Assembly (NCBI RefSeq): GCF_030209575.1
Contig: NZ_JARVRS010000001.1
Coordinates: forward strand, 3,472,001-3,536,000
Source of the DNA: Leifsonia sp. fls2-241-R2A-40a
GTDB taxonomy: Bacteria; Actinomycetota; Actinomycetes; Actinomycetales; Microbacteriaceae
Length of the DNA stretch: 64,000 bases
Reading direction: 5' to 3'
The translations under genes and the position numbers were made by a program. Below are positions 47,476 to 56,600 of this stretch, piece after piece (the first letter of the stretch is position 1; every line of letters begins with the position of its first letter). Below the pieces are notes generated by a model. It was given only the letters and a program-made list of their open reading frames with translations, was not told where the DNA came from and did not search any database.

Positions 47476-47481
47476 TACCGT
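47476..47481 (+). promoter_or_regulatory. Putative -10 box (TACCGT) of the first SGNH gene
   Basis: TANNNT hexamer 6 bases before the ATG at 47488; no ribosome-binding site. Confidence 0.45.
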
Positions 47482-47487
47482 GTGGGC

Positions 47488-48168
47488 ATGCTCGCACGAC
47501 GCCCCCTCGCCGCTGCGGCGACCGCGATGACGGCCGCTCTGCTGGCCCTCGCGGCACTGTCGGGGTGCGCGACTGCGAACGCCGCATCCGATGCGGGCAG
47601 TCCCGCTGCCGTCGGGTCGTCGTCCGCGTCCGGCGAGCGGGTGGCCGTGATCGGTGACTCGATCGAGTCCGGTCTCGGGCTCGAGCCGTCCGAGGCGTGG
47701 CCTGCCTTGGTCGCGGCGAAGCAGGGCTGGCGCCTGAGCAACCTCAGCGTGCCCGGCGCCGGGTTCGTCGCCCAGGGCTCCGACGGGAACGATTTCTCCG
47801 CCCAGGTGGACACGGCGATCGCCGGCAAGGCTCAGCTGGTTCTGATCGGCGCGTCCGACAACGACCTGGGAGACGATGCGGACGAGGTGACCGCGGCGAT
47901 GCAGAAGTCCATCGTCCGGCTGAGCAGCGAACTCCCGGATGCGCAGATCGTCGGGTTCAACGCGCTCTCCGGTCAGGCGAGCGACGACGATCTGGCCGCG
48001 GTCGACGCGAGCCTCCGGCAGGCGGTGCTGGACGTCGGCGGGACCTGGCTCGACCTGGGGCAGCCGTATCGCGGTCGCGCCGGACTGGTGCAGGACGACG
48101 ACGAGCACCCCACCCTTCCCGGCCAGCAAGCGATCGCGGCCGTCGCCGAGGCGAAGCTCGGCCTGTGA
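47488..48168 (+). CDS. SGNH-hydrolase-like lipoprotein, paralogue 1
   Basis: A 226-residue lipoprotein. The signal ends in LSGC (Cys27). The SGNH fold shows block I GDS (Ser58), the GASDND block with Asn125, and D204-D-E-H207 followed by PT as the Asp-His pair. The shared signature SEAWPALV (68-75) recurs in the two genes behind it. It is presumably a membrane-tethered esterase or deacylase acting on envelope material; the substrate is unknown. It is the least similar of the three (AKAQLVLIGASDND against HPDVVIVGATRND). ATG 47488 is chosen over GTG 47482 because of the TACCGT box. Confidence 0.85.
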   Translation: MLARRPLAAAATAMTAALLALAALSGCATANAASDAGSPAAVGSSSASGERVAVIGDSIESGLGLEPSEAWPALVAAKQGWRLSNLSVPGAGFVAQGSDGNDFSAQVDTAIAGKAQLVLIGASDNDLGDDADEVTAAMQKSIVRLSSELPDAQIVGFNALSGQASDDDLAAVDASLRQAVLDVGGTWLDLGQPYRGRAGLVQDDDEHPTLPGQQAIAAVAEAKLGL

Positions 48169-48190
48169 CAGGGCATCCCCGAGCGACGAC

Positions 48191-48196
48191 TACAGT
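48191..48196 (+). promoter_or_regulatory. Putative -10 box (TACAGT) of the second SGNH gene
   Basis: TANNNT hexamer exactly 7 bases before the GTG at 48204, so each paralogue appears to have its own leaderless promoter. Confidence 0.5.
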
Positions 48197-48203
48197 TGAT
48201 GCA

Positions 48204-48896
48204 GTGACGGCCCGACGCTCGCCCCTTGCCCTTCTGATCGCTGCCCTGGTCTCCGTATCGCTGGTCGGCTGCACAGCCGCAGCCGGGAACCCGTTCTCGA
48301 CGACCTCGACCCCGGTACCGACGCCGACCAGTTCGCAGCATTCCGTGACGGCCGCGGCCATCGGCGACTCCATCGCCATCGGCAACGGCGTGCCGGCGGA
48401 GGACGCCTGGCCGCTCCTGGTGGCCCAGCGCTTCGGCTGGACGCTGAGCGACTTCGGCGAGAGCGCCGCCGGCTTCACGGCGAAGGGACTCAACACCCAC
48501 ATCTTCGACGACCAGGTGAGCGCGGTCATCCGCGTGCATCCGGACGTCGTGATCGTCGGCGCCACCCGCAACGACGTCTTCGCCCCGACCGCGACCCTGA
48601 AGCAGGCGGCGACGGCCGCCCTCCAGCGGCTCCGTGCGGCGCTCCCGAAAGCGAAGATCATCGGCGTCAGCGCCCTCTGGGGGTCGGATGCGACTCCCGC
48701 GCAGATCCCCGTCATCTCGCAGACCGTGAAGGCCGCCGTGCTCTCGGTCGGCGGGTCGTGGGTCGAGCTCGGCCAGCCGTTCACGGGCCACCCGGAACTC
48801 GTGCTGGCGGACCACGTGCACCCGACCGTGCAGGGGCAGAAGCTCCTGGCGGACAGGATCTCCCGGGTCATCGCCGCGGACCTCGCCAAGGCCTGA
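48204..48896 (+). CDS. SGNH-hydrolase-like lipoprotein, paralogue 2
   Basis: A 230-residue lipoprotein with lipobox LVGC (Cys23), a Thr/Pro/Ser linker (30-46) and the SGNH catalytic set: Ser56 (IGDSIAIG), Asn123 (GATRND) and D203-H-V-H206 followed by PT. EDAWPLLV (66-73) matches its neighbours. The start is GTG at 48204, fixed by the TACAGT box 7 bases upstream and the signal peptide. It probably arose by tandem duplication with the genes on either side. Confidence 0.87.
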   Translation: MTARRSPLALLIAALVSVSLVGCTAAAGNPFSTTSTPVPTPTSSQHSVTAAAIGDSIAIGNGVPAEDAWPLLVAQRFGWTLSDFGESAAGFTAKGLNTHIFDDQVSAVIRVHPDVVIVGATRNDVFAPTATLKQAATAALQRLRAALPKAKIIGVSALWGSDATPAQIPVISQTVKAAVLSVGGSWVELGQPFTGHPELVLADHVHPTVQGQKLLADRISRVIAADLAKA

Positions 48897-48965
48897 CGGG
48901 CGGGGCGTACCACTCCATCGACACGCCCGGGAGTCGAACACAGCTTTCTCGCAGGTTCGACCCTC

Positions 48966-48971
48966 TAACGT
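48966..48971 (+). promoter_or_regulatory. Putative -10 box (TAACGT) of the third SGNH gene
   Basis: TANNNT hexamer exactly 7 bases before the GTG at 48979. Confidence 0.5.
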
Positions 48972-48978
48972 CACTCCC

Positions 48979-49725
48979 GTGCGCACCCTCACCCGACGCC
49001 GCTCGCGCCCACTGAGCACCCGACTCCCCCTGCTCGCGCCTGCGGCCGTGACGGTCGCCCTCCTCGCCCTGGCCGGCTGCTCCGCGACGCCGACGGCTCG
49101 GCCCGTCGCCGCGCAGTCGACGACCATCGCCGCCCCCGCAGCGGGCGCGATCCGGCAAGGCAGCACCGGCACCCTGGACGCGGTCGCGATCGGCGACTCC
49201 ATCGCCTTCGGCAAGGGCGTGACGCCGGCAGAGGCTTGGCCCGCCCTCGTCTCCGCCGCGCACGGCTGGCACCTCACCGACCTGGCTGTGTCCGGCTCCG
49301 GCTTCGTCAAGCCGGGCTGGAACGGCTCGACCTACCGGCAGCAGGTGGATGCGGCACTCCGCCTCCACCCCGAGGTCATCCTCCTCGCGGCGACGCGGAA
49401 CGACCGCGACCAGGAGCCTGCCGCGGTCACCGCCAACGCCGACCGGATGCTCCGCGAACTGCGGGAGAAGTTCCCGGACGCCACGATCGTCGGCGTCACC
49501 GGCATCTGGGGCTCCGATCAGCCGCCCGCGACGATGACGCACGTGGACGAGATCGTCGGAGACGCCGTGCGCGACGTCGACGGGACGTGGCTCGACATCG
49601 GCTTCCCGCTCGTCGGACACCAGGAGCTGCTGCAGCCGGACGGCATCCACCCGAACGCCGCCGGGCAGAGGCTCGTGGCGCGGACGATCGAGTCGAAGCT
49701 CCGGCCGCTGAACCTGGCGCTTTAG
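48979..49725 (+). CDS. SGNH-hydrolase-like lipoprotein, paralogue 3
   Basis: A 248-residue lipoprotein: basic start (RTLTRRRSR), hydrophobic stretch and lipobox LAGC (Cys34). Catalytic candidates are Ser74 (IGDSIAFG), Asn141 (AATRND) and D221-G-I-H224 followed by PN. AEAWPALV (84-91) is the shared signature. The closest pair in the cluster is paralogues 2 and 3 (both have ALWGSD or GIWGSD after the fourth strand). It converges on ffh, ending 14 bases before the ffh stop. Confidence 0.87.
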   Translation: MRTLTRRRSRPLSTRLPLLAPAAVTVALLALAGCSATPTARPVAAQSTTIAAPAAGAIRQGSTGTLDAVAIGDSIAFGKGVTPAEAWPALVSAAHGWHLTDLAVSGSGFVKPGWNGSTYRQQVDAALRLHPEVILLAATRNDRDQEPAAVTANADRMLRELREKFPDATIVGVTGIWGSDQPPATMTHVDEIVGDAVRDVDGTWLDIGFPLVGHQELLQPDGIHPNAAGQRLVARTIESKLRPLNLAL

Positions 49726-49739
49726 CTCTCGCTTGAGGC

Positions 49740-51320
49740 TTAGCGGCCCAGGAACTTCTGCAGAGAGGCCAGCTCCTCCTCGGAGGGGCCTCCCGCCTGT
49801 GCGCCCTGCGGGGCTGCGCCGCCGAGGCCGAAGCCGCTGCCGCTCGGCGTCGAGCCGCCACCGGGCGTGACGCCCGCCGCCAGCGCGGCGTTCTCCGCTG
49901 CACGACGCGCCGGGTTGCCCGAGCGCGAGCCCTTCTTCTTGTTCTTCTGCTGCTTGCCGCGGCCGGCATACGAAGCGCCGGGGATCGGGCCCATGCCGGG
50001 AACGTTCGGCACTCCGCCCTTCGCGACGGTCTTCATCATCTTGGCGGCCTGCTCGAAGCGATTCACGAGCTGGTTCACCTCGGTCACGGTCGAGCCGGAG
50101 CCCTTCGCGATGCGGAGCCGGCGGGAACCGTTGAGGAGCTTGGGATTCGTCCGCTCGGCCTTCGTCATCGACTGGATGATGGCTTCGGTGCGCACGATCT
50201 CGCGCTCGTCGAAGTTGTCGAGCTGCTGCTTCATCTGCCCGGCGCCGGGCAGCATCCCCATCATCTTCTTGATGGAGCCCATGTTGCGCAGCTGCTGCAT
50301 CTGCTTCAGGAAGTCGTCGAGCGTGAAGCTGTCGGTCGCGAACTTCTCGGCGACCGCACGCGCCTCCTCCTCGTCGAAGGCCTGCTGCGCCTGCTCGATG
50401 AGGGTGAGGATGTCACCCAGGTCGAGGATGCGGGACGCCATGCGGTCGGGGTGGAACGGCTCGAAGTCGTCCAGGTTCTCGCCGGTGGACGCGAAGATGA
50501 TGGGTCGGCCGGTGACCGAGGCCACCGAGAGCGCTGCGCCACCGCGGGCGTCGCCGTCGAGCTTGGAGAGCACGACGCCGGTGAAGTCGACGCCGTCCTG
50601 GAACGCCTTGGCGGTCGCCACAGCGTCCTGACCGATCATCGCGTCGATGACGAAAAGAACCTCGTCGGGATCGGTCGCCTTCCGGATGTCGGCGGCCTGC
50701 TTCATGAGCTCGGCGTCGACACCGAGACGGCCCGCGGTGTCGATGACCACGGTGTCGTACTGCTTGGTCTCGGCGAACTTCAGCGCATCCTTCGCGACAC
50801 GCACCGGGTTGCCGACGCCGTTGCCGGGCTCGGGCGCATAGACGGGGACGCCGGCCTGGTCGCCGACGATCTGGAGCTGCTGCACGGCGTTCGGGCGCTG
50901 GAGGTCGGCGGCGACGAGGAGCGGAGTGTGCCCGTCCTTCACCAGCCACTTGCCGAGCTTGCCCGCGAGGGTCGTCTTGCCGGCGCCCTGGAGGCCGGCG
51001 AGCATGATGACCGTCGGCGGGCGCTTCGCGAACTGCAGACGGCGCTGCTGGCCGCCCAGGATGCCCACGAGCTCCTCGTTGACGATCTGCACGACCTGCT
51101 GCGCCGGGTTGAGGGCCTTGTTGACCTCGTCGCTCAGCGCGCGCTCGCGCACCTTCGCCGTGAAGTCCTTGACCACGGGGAGCGCCACGTCGGCATCGAG
51201 CAGCGCGCGGCGGATCTCACGGACAGTACCGTCGACGTCGGCCGGCGACAGCTTGCCCTTGGTGCGCAGATTCTTGAAGGTGTCCGCAAGACGGTCGGAC
51301 AGGGTGCCGAAAGTAGCCAT
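49740..51320 (-). CDS. ffh: Signal recognition particle protein Ffh
   Basis: SRP54 homologue that binds signal peptides and 4.5S RNA. The N domain (1-90) and GTPase domain carry GLQGAGKTTLAGKLG (108-122), DTAGRLG and TKLDG-type SKLDGDARGG. The Met-rich M domain spans about 330-435 (QMQQLRNMGSIKKMMGMLPG). A Lys then Gly/Ser-rich tail to 526 is longer than in E. coli, as in other actinobacteria. TAAGAT lies 9 bases before the ATG, giving an almost leaderless transcript. Confidence 0.98.
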   Translation of the reverse strand: MATFGTLSDRLADTFKNLRTKGKLSPADVDGTVREIRRALLDADVALPVVKDFTAKVRERALSDEVNKALNPAQQVVQIVNEELVGILGGQQRRLQFAKRPPTVIMLAGLQGAGKTTLAGKLGKWLVKDGHTPLLVAADLQRPNAVQQLQIVGDQAGVPVYAPEPGNGVGNPVRVAKDALKFAETKQYDTVVIDTAGRLGVDAELMKQAADIRKATDPDEVLFVIDAMIGQDAVATAKAFQDGVDFTGVVLSKLDGDARGGAALSVASVTGRPIIFASTGENLDDFEPFHPDRMASRILDLGDILTLIEQAQQAFDEEEARAVAEKFATDSFTLDDFLKQMQQLRNMGSIKKMMGMLPGAGQMKQQLDNFDEREIVRTEAIIQSMTKAERTNPKLLNGSRRLRIAKGSGSTVTEVNQLVNRFEQAAKMMKTVAKGGVPNVPGMGPIPGASYAGRGKQQKNKKKGSRSGNPARRAAENAALAAGVTPGGGSTPSGSGFGLGGAAPQGAQAGGPSEEELASLQKFLGR

Positions 51321-51369
51321 GATCTATATATCTTACCGGGCGACGTTGGCTGAACGCCGCGAGCGTCGA

Positions 51370-51873
51370 TCAGTCAGCCGAGGTCTCGACCGAGACCACG
51401 TCGCCGCGCACATCGAACGCGACCGTCAGCAGCGCATCCGTCTCGTCCGGGGCGATCGAGTAGTCGAACGTCGCGAAGACCTCGTCCTCGTCGGAGTGGT
51501 CCGCCTGGATGACGACGCTCAGCAGCTGCAGCGACCGAAGCACGTCGATCGCGATATCGCCCGAGTTGTAGACGAGCAGATCGACCAGGCTGTCGCCGAG
51601 CTTCTCGACGTGCTCGTCGATGTAGCTGGTGGTCGCCGACTGGCGGGAACTCAGCTCGGCGATCAGAGCGTCACGGGCGCGGGCGTCGAAACCCTCGAGC
51701 GCCTGGATGAGCGCCGCGGCGGAATCCAGAGCGAACTCCGGAACCCGGCTCTCGTCGTCCGCCAGCAGTTCGACGTCCACGGTCTGCTCCCCCAGCTCGA
51801 CCGTGTCGTCCCAGGCCAGTCCGCCGCTCGCCGTCTCGTCGACGAGGCCGAAGAAGTCGTGCTCGATCGCCAT
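51370..51873 (-). CDS. DUF2004 family protein
   Basis: A 167-residue acidic cytoplasmic protein. HDFFGLVDETASGGLAW (5-21), a central helical part with SYIDEHVEKLGDSLVDLL, and FATFDYSIAPDETDALLTV fit DUF2004. Function is unknown. TAAGGT lies 6 bases before the ATG, another leaderless-type start, 9 bases after the ftsY stop. It sits between ftsY and ffh. Confidence 0.85.
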   Translation of the reverse strand: MAIEHDFFGLVDETASGGLAWDDTVELGEQTVDVELLADDESRVPEFALDSAAALIQALEGFDARARDALIAELSSRQSATTSYIDEHVEKLGDSLVDLLVYNSGDIAIDVLRSLQLLSVVIQADHSDEDEVFATFDYSIAPDETDALLTVAFDVRGDVVSVETSAD

Positions 51874-51879
51874 GGCGTG

Positions 51880-51885
51880 ACCTTA
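51880..51885 (-). promoter_or_regulatory. Putative -10 box (TAAGGT) of the DUF2004 gene
   Basis: TANNNT hexamer 6 bases before the ATG at 51873; it overlaps the end of ftsY. Confidence 0.45.
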
Positions 51886-52758
51886 TCCCACCAGCTGCTG
51901 CGCGAAGACGTGCGGAGTGAAACCGGTGAGGTCGTTGATCCCCTCGCCCTGGCCGACGAGCTTGATCGGGATGCCCGTCCGCTCCTGCACCGCCAGCACG
52001 AAACCGCCCTTGGCCGAGCCGTCGAGCTTGGTCAGCACGAGACCCGTGACCCCGGCGTGCTCCAGGAACGCCTCGGCCTGCGCCAGCCCGTTCTGCCCCG
52101 TCGTGGCGTCGAGCACGAGCAGGACCTCCGCGATCGGCGCCTGCTTCTCGACCACGCGCTTGATCTTCGACAGCTCGTCCATCAAGCCACCCTTGGTCTG
52201 CAGGCGGCCGGCGGTGTCGATGATGACGATCTCGGTGCCGTCGCGCTTGGCCTTCTCGACGGTCTGGAACGCGACGGAGGCCGGGTCCTGGCCCTGCTGC
52301 TGCGGACGCACGATCTCGGCTCCCGCGCGCTCCGCCCAGGTGGCCAGCTGCTCGACGGCCGCGGCGCGGAAGGTGTCCGCAGCACCGACGACGACGGAGC
52401 GGTCGTAGGTGCGCAGGAACTTCGCGAACTTGCCGATCGTGGTCGTCTTTCCGACGCCGTTCACTCCGACGACCAGCACGATCGCCGGACGGTCGCTCAG
52501 CTTGAGCGTGGTGTCGAGCTTGGAGAGCCGCTCCTCCATCGTCTCGCGCAGCATCCGCTGCAGGTCGGCCGGGTCGGTGGTGTGGTAGCGCTCGACCTTC
52601 GCGCGGAGGTCGTCGATCACCGCCTCGGTGACGTCCGGGCCGAAGTCGGCCGTGATGAGCGCCGTCTCGAGGTCGTCCCAGGTGTCGTCGTCGATGGTCT
52701 TCTTCGCGAACAGCCCGCGGAGGGCGCCCGACAGAGACCAGGGGGTGCGGTCAGCCAT
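51883..52758 (-). CDS. ftsY: SRP receptor FtsY
   Basis: Membrane-associated GTPase that receives SRP-ribosome complexes. At 291 residues it is the short form: it lacks the long acidic A domain of E. coli FtsY and starts almost directly with the N domain (SLSGALRGLFAKK). G motifs GVNGVGKTTTIGKFA (93-107), DTFRAAAVEQL, DTAGRLQTK and TKLDGSAKGG are complete. TAGTCT lies exactly 7 bases before the ATG. Confidence 0.98.
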   Translation of the reverse strand: MADRTPWSLSGALRGLFAKKTIDDDTWDDLETALITADFGPDVTEAVIDDLRAKVERYHTTDPADLQRMLRETMEERLSKLDTTLKLSDRPAIVLVVGVNGVGKTTTIGKFAKFLRTYDRSVVVGAADTFRAAAVEQLATWAERAGAEIVRPQQQGQDPASVAFQTVEKAKRDGTEIVIIDTAGRLQTKGGLMDELSKIKRVVEKQAPIAEVLLVLDATTGQNGLAQAEAFLEHAGVTGLVLTKLDGSAKGGFVLAVQERTGIPIKLVGQGEGINDLTGFTPHVFAQQLVG

Positions 52759-52765
52759 GACATTC

Positions 52766-52771
52766 AGACTA
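52766..52771 (-). promoter_or_regulatory. Putative -10 box (TAGTCT) of ftsY
   Basis: TANNNT hexamer 7 bases before the ftsY ATG, back to back with the CHAD gene's box within a 35-base divergent gap. Confidence 0.5.
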
Positions 52772-52781
52772 GTGGCGGTTG

Positions 52782-52787
52782 TACGGT
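52782..52787 (+). promoter_or_regulatory. Putative -10 box (TACGGT) of the CHAD gene
   Basis: TANNNT hexamer 6 bases before the ATG at 52794; it supports that start over possible earlier codons. Confidence 0.45.
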
Positions 52788-52793
52788 GTGCTC

Positions 52794-53600
52794 ATGTACG
52801 CACTCGTGGGCGTCTCGGCGGAGCTCGCCGAACAGCTCGTCGCGATCGAGATGGGCGGGGACGACGCGGTGCACCAGGCACGGACGCGGGTGCGGCGGCT
52901 GCGCAGCATCCTGAGCGTGTACCGCACGGCGTTCGAGCGGGATGCGCGGCGCAGCATGCGGGACCGGCTGAAGCGCCTCGGCGGCCGGCTCGGAGCCGTG
53001 CGCGACCTGGAGGTGCGCGCGCGGGATCTGGACGACCTGCTGGAAGCGGACTCCCCGCCCGACGTGATCGATGCGGTCGAGGCGCTCGTGGCGGAGGCGC
53101 GACAGGACTACGAGAAGGCGCACGCCGCTCTGCTGCGGCACCTGAGCGGACGGGCCCACAGGGAGCTGATGGCCGACCTGCAGCGCTTCGCGGCCGACCC
53201 GCCGCTGGCGAAGGCCGGGCGAACCCATCCGCGGCGCGTCGCACGGAAGGGACTCGCGAAGGCGGCGGACCGGGTGCGCGGCGCGGCGGGGTACAGCCTG
53301 GAGGAACGGCACGAGGCCCGCAAAGCCGCACGACGGCTGCGCTACGCGGCCGAGGCGGTGGTGGACGACCTCGGGCGCGACGCAGTACGGAGCGCCGCGG
53401 CGGCGGAAGCGATCCAGGATGCGCTCGGCGATCACCGCGACCTCGTCCTGCTGGCGCGCTACCTGCGCGAGAGGACGGCCGGACGGGACCTCAGCCCGGC
53501 TGCCGTGACCGGGATCGCGCTGCTCGCCACCGAGTGCGAATCCCGCGCGCAGGAGCGGCTCGCCGGTCTCGAGGACAAGATCGCCGCCATCGAGCCGTGA
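52794..53600 (+). CDS. CHAD-domain protein
   Basis: A 268-residue all-helical protein made of one CHAD domain (conserved histidine alpha-helical domain). The two family helices are VHQARTRVRRLRSIL (27-41) and RHEARKAARRLRYAAEA, giving a strongly basic face. CHAD proteins bind inorganic polyphosphate and often occur with a CYTH triphosphatase or polyphosphate kinase; neither is seen here. It sits between ftsY and smc on the opposite strand. Confidence 0.93.
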   Translation: MYALVGVSAELAEQLVAIEMGGDDAVHQARTRVRRLRSILSVYRTAFERDARRSMRDRLKRLGGRLGAVRDLEVRARDLDDLLEADSPPDVIDAVEALVAEARQDYEKAHAALLRHLSGRAHRELMADLQRFAADPPLAKAGRTHPRRVARKGLAKAADRVRGAAGYSLEERHEARKAARRLRYAAEAVVDDLGRDAVRSAAAAEAIQDALGDHRDLVLLARYLRERTAGRDLSPAAVTGIALLATECESRAQERLAGLEDKIAAIEP

Positions 53601-53620
53601 GCCGATGCTCGTATCCGGAT

Positions 53621-53647
53621 CGAGTGGCGACAGGATGTCACCACTCG
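53621..53647. terminator. Hairpin between the CHAD gene and smc
   Basis: CGAGTGGCGAC and GTCACCACTCG with a 5-base loop and one mismatch, between two convergent genes. There is no T-tract, so it is a modest terminator candidate. Confidence 0.4.
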
Positions 53648-53652
53648 GCGGA

Positions 53653-56600
53653 TCAGCTCGCCCGCTCCTGCTCGTGCACCGGCTCGGGCTCCCGCTCGCG
53701 CTCCTGCGCGACGCGCTGGCCGACGACCGCGGACACGCCGTCCTGGCGCATCGAGACACCGTAGAGCGCGTCCGCGATCTCCATGGTGCGCTTCTGGTGC
53801 GTGATGACGATGAGCTGGCTGCTCTCGCGGAGGTCCTCGAAGATCGTCAGGAGCCGTCCGAGGTTGGCGTCGTCCAGGGCCGCCTCCACCTCGTCCATGA
53901 TGTAGAACGGGCTGGGGCGCGCCTTGAAGATCGCGATCAGCAGCGCGACCGCAGCGAGCGACCGCTCCCCGCCGGAGAGCAGCGACAGGCGCTCGATCTT
54001 CTTGCCGGCCGGCTTGACGGACACCTCGATCCCCGTGGTCAGCAGGTCGTCCGGATTCGTCAGGCTGATGCTCCCCTGGCCGCCGGGGAAGAGGATCGGG
54101 AACACGCGCGTGAAAGCCGCCTCGGTGTCGGCGAACGCCGACTCGAAGATGGTCTGCATCCGCTCGTCGATGTCCTCGATGATGGTGAGCAGGTCTTTGC
54201 GCGTGTTGGTCAGGTCCGTCAGCTGCTCGGTGAGGAACTTGTGCCGCTGCTCCAGCGCGGCGAACTCCTCAAGCGCCAGCGGGTTCACCCGGCCGAGCTG
54301 CGCGAGCTTGCGTTCGGCTGACGCGAGCCGCTTCTGCTGCTGCTCACGGGAGAACGGGACGGTCTCGGGTTCGGTGGTTTCGTCGTCTGCCGTCGCCTCC
54401 TCTGAGGTGTCGCCGCGCGCCATATCCACCGGCACCGGCACCTCCGGCCCGTACTCGGCGACCAGGACGTCCTCGACCAGACCCAGCTCGCTGCCCGCCC
54501 GCTCCAGCAGGCTGGAGAGGTGCAGCTTCTTCTCGTAGATCTGCAGCTCGAGGCCGTGCACCGATTCGGTGATCGCCTGGAGCCGCTCGCGCACAGCGTT
54601 CTCGTCGCGGCGCAGCGTGGCGAGCTCTTCGTTCTGGCTGGCGCGCTGGGCTTCGGCGGTCGCCAGCTCCAGCCGCGCCTGCGCGACGGAGCGGTCCACG
54701 GAATCGAGCACGGCGGGCAGGGCGCTGATGACGCTCTCGGCGGAGTCGAGCTGACGGCGCCGGATCACCGCGCGCCGGGCGGCCTCCTCGGCGGCGGCTC
54801 GTTCCGCCTCCAGCCGCCGCGCGAGCGCCTCGCCGCGCGCCTGCTCGGCACGCACCCGCTCCTTGGCGGTCTCCACGGCCAGCCGGGCCTCGACCTCTGC
54901 CTCACGCGCCGCATCCAGCTCCGCCGACAGGGTGTCGCGGGCGCTGACATCCAGGATGGGACGGGGACGCGAGCGCGCCGCCTCCAGCTCCGCCTTCGCC
55001 CGATCCGCCGCCTGCTCCGCCTCTGCGACGCGTTCGGCGGCCTGCTCGAGGGATCGGCTGAGGCGGTCGAACTCCGCCTGCGAGGCCTCAAGCTGCACCT
55101 TCAGACGATTGACCTGCTCGGTCTGGGCGGCGAGTTTGGCGTCGAATTCGCGCAGCGTGGCCAGTGCGGCCTGCGACTGCTCCTTGGCGACCTGCAGCAC
55201 GCCGCGCTGCTCCGCGAGGGCGAACTTCGCGCGGTCGATCAGAGACGTGACCTCGGTGAGCCGCTCCTGCGCGGCGTCCCGGTCGGCGATCAGTTCGATC
55301 CGGCTCTGCTTGGCTCCCGATCCGCCCCGGAGGACGTGCTCGCTGAGCACGTCTCCCCCGCGCGTGATGATGGTCACCGGGGCGCCGAGCCGACGAGCGG
55401 CGAAGGCGTCGAAGGCGCGCTGGGCGGCCTCCAGGTCGTCCGCGACCGCGGTGAAGGCGAGGATTCCGCGCACACCGTCCGGCGCCTCCACGACCGTGTC
55501 GGCGGGCACGACGCCCGCGACACCGGTGAGGTCGACGGATGCGGCGGGCGCGTCTCCGATCACGACCTCGACACGACCCAGGTCGTCGGCGGCGGCGTGC
55601 GTCACGGCGGCGACGGCCGAGTCGCGGTCGTCGGCGAGCACGGCGTCGGCGAGCGTACCGAGAGCGGCGGCGATCGCCGCCTCGAAGCCGGGATGCACGC
55701 GGATGTGCTCGGCGACCAGGCCGCGGACGCCGTCGAGGCGTGCGGCCACGAGCGCGGCGGAGCCGTCCTTCTGGTCGAGCGCGCGCGAGAGGGCGCTGGT
55801 GCGCGCTGCGAGGGCGTCCCGCTCCCGCTCGAGCGTGTGCAACTCCTCTCGGAGCCGCTCGATCTCGCCCTCCGCCTCGAACACGGTCGCCTGTGCGACC
55901 TCGTACGCCTCGTCGAGGTCGCCTTCGCCGACGTCTGCCGTGGCTGCCTCGGCCTCTCGCGCTGCGAAGTCGGCGCGCGCACGTTCGCGGCGTTCCGTCG
56001 CGGCGTCGAGCGCGTTCTGCTGGCGCAGGACTTCTCCGCGGACCGCGGCCAGCCGCTGCGCCGCCGCCTCCGCCTGGCCGTTGAGCTTGGAGATCTCGAG
56101 GTCGTGGCGCGAGACGAGCGCGCTCTGCGCCGCGATCTCCTCGTCCACCGCATCCAGCCGGCCGCGCGCGCTGCGGGTGGCTGCCTGCGCCGCCATCCAT
56201 GTGGCCTCCGCCTCGGAGACCACAGCGCGAAGCCGCTCGACCTCGTCGTGAGCGTCCCGCACGTTCTGCGGGGTCACGCTGGGGCCCGTGTCGGGCGCGT
56301 CGCCTTGGGCGCCGAGCAGGGCGACACGCTGGTTCGCCAGCGTGTAGAGGCTGCGGAGCCGCTCCTGCACCGACTCGAGCGCGAAGGCGGTGCTGCGGGC
56401 GGAGTCCACGGCGTCGCCGCTCTGCGCCTGCTCCAGGCGGGTGCGGCGCAGCTGCTTCTGCTCGAGCTGCTCCTGCAGCACGATCTGCTCGCTATGGCGC
56501 TCCGACTCCGTTCGCCCATGGTGGTCGAGAGTCCGGCGCAGGGTAACGACCTCGCCGGCGAGCAGGCGCGCCCGCGCATCCCGCACGACAGCCGCGATCG

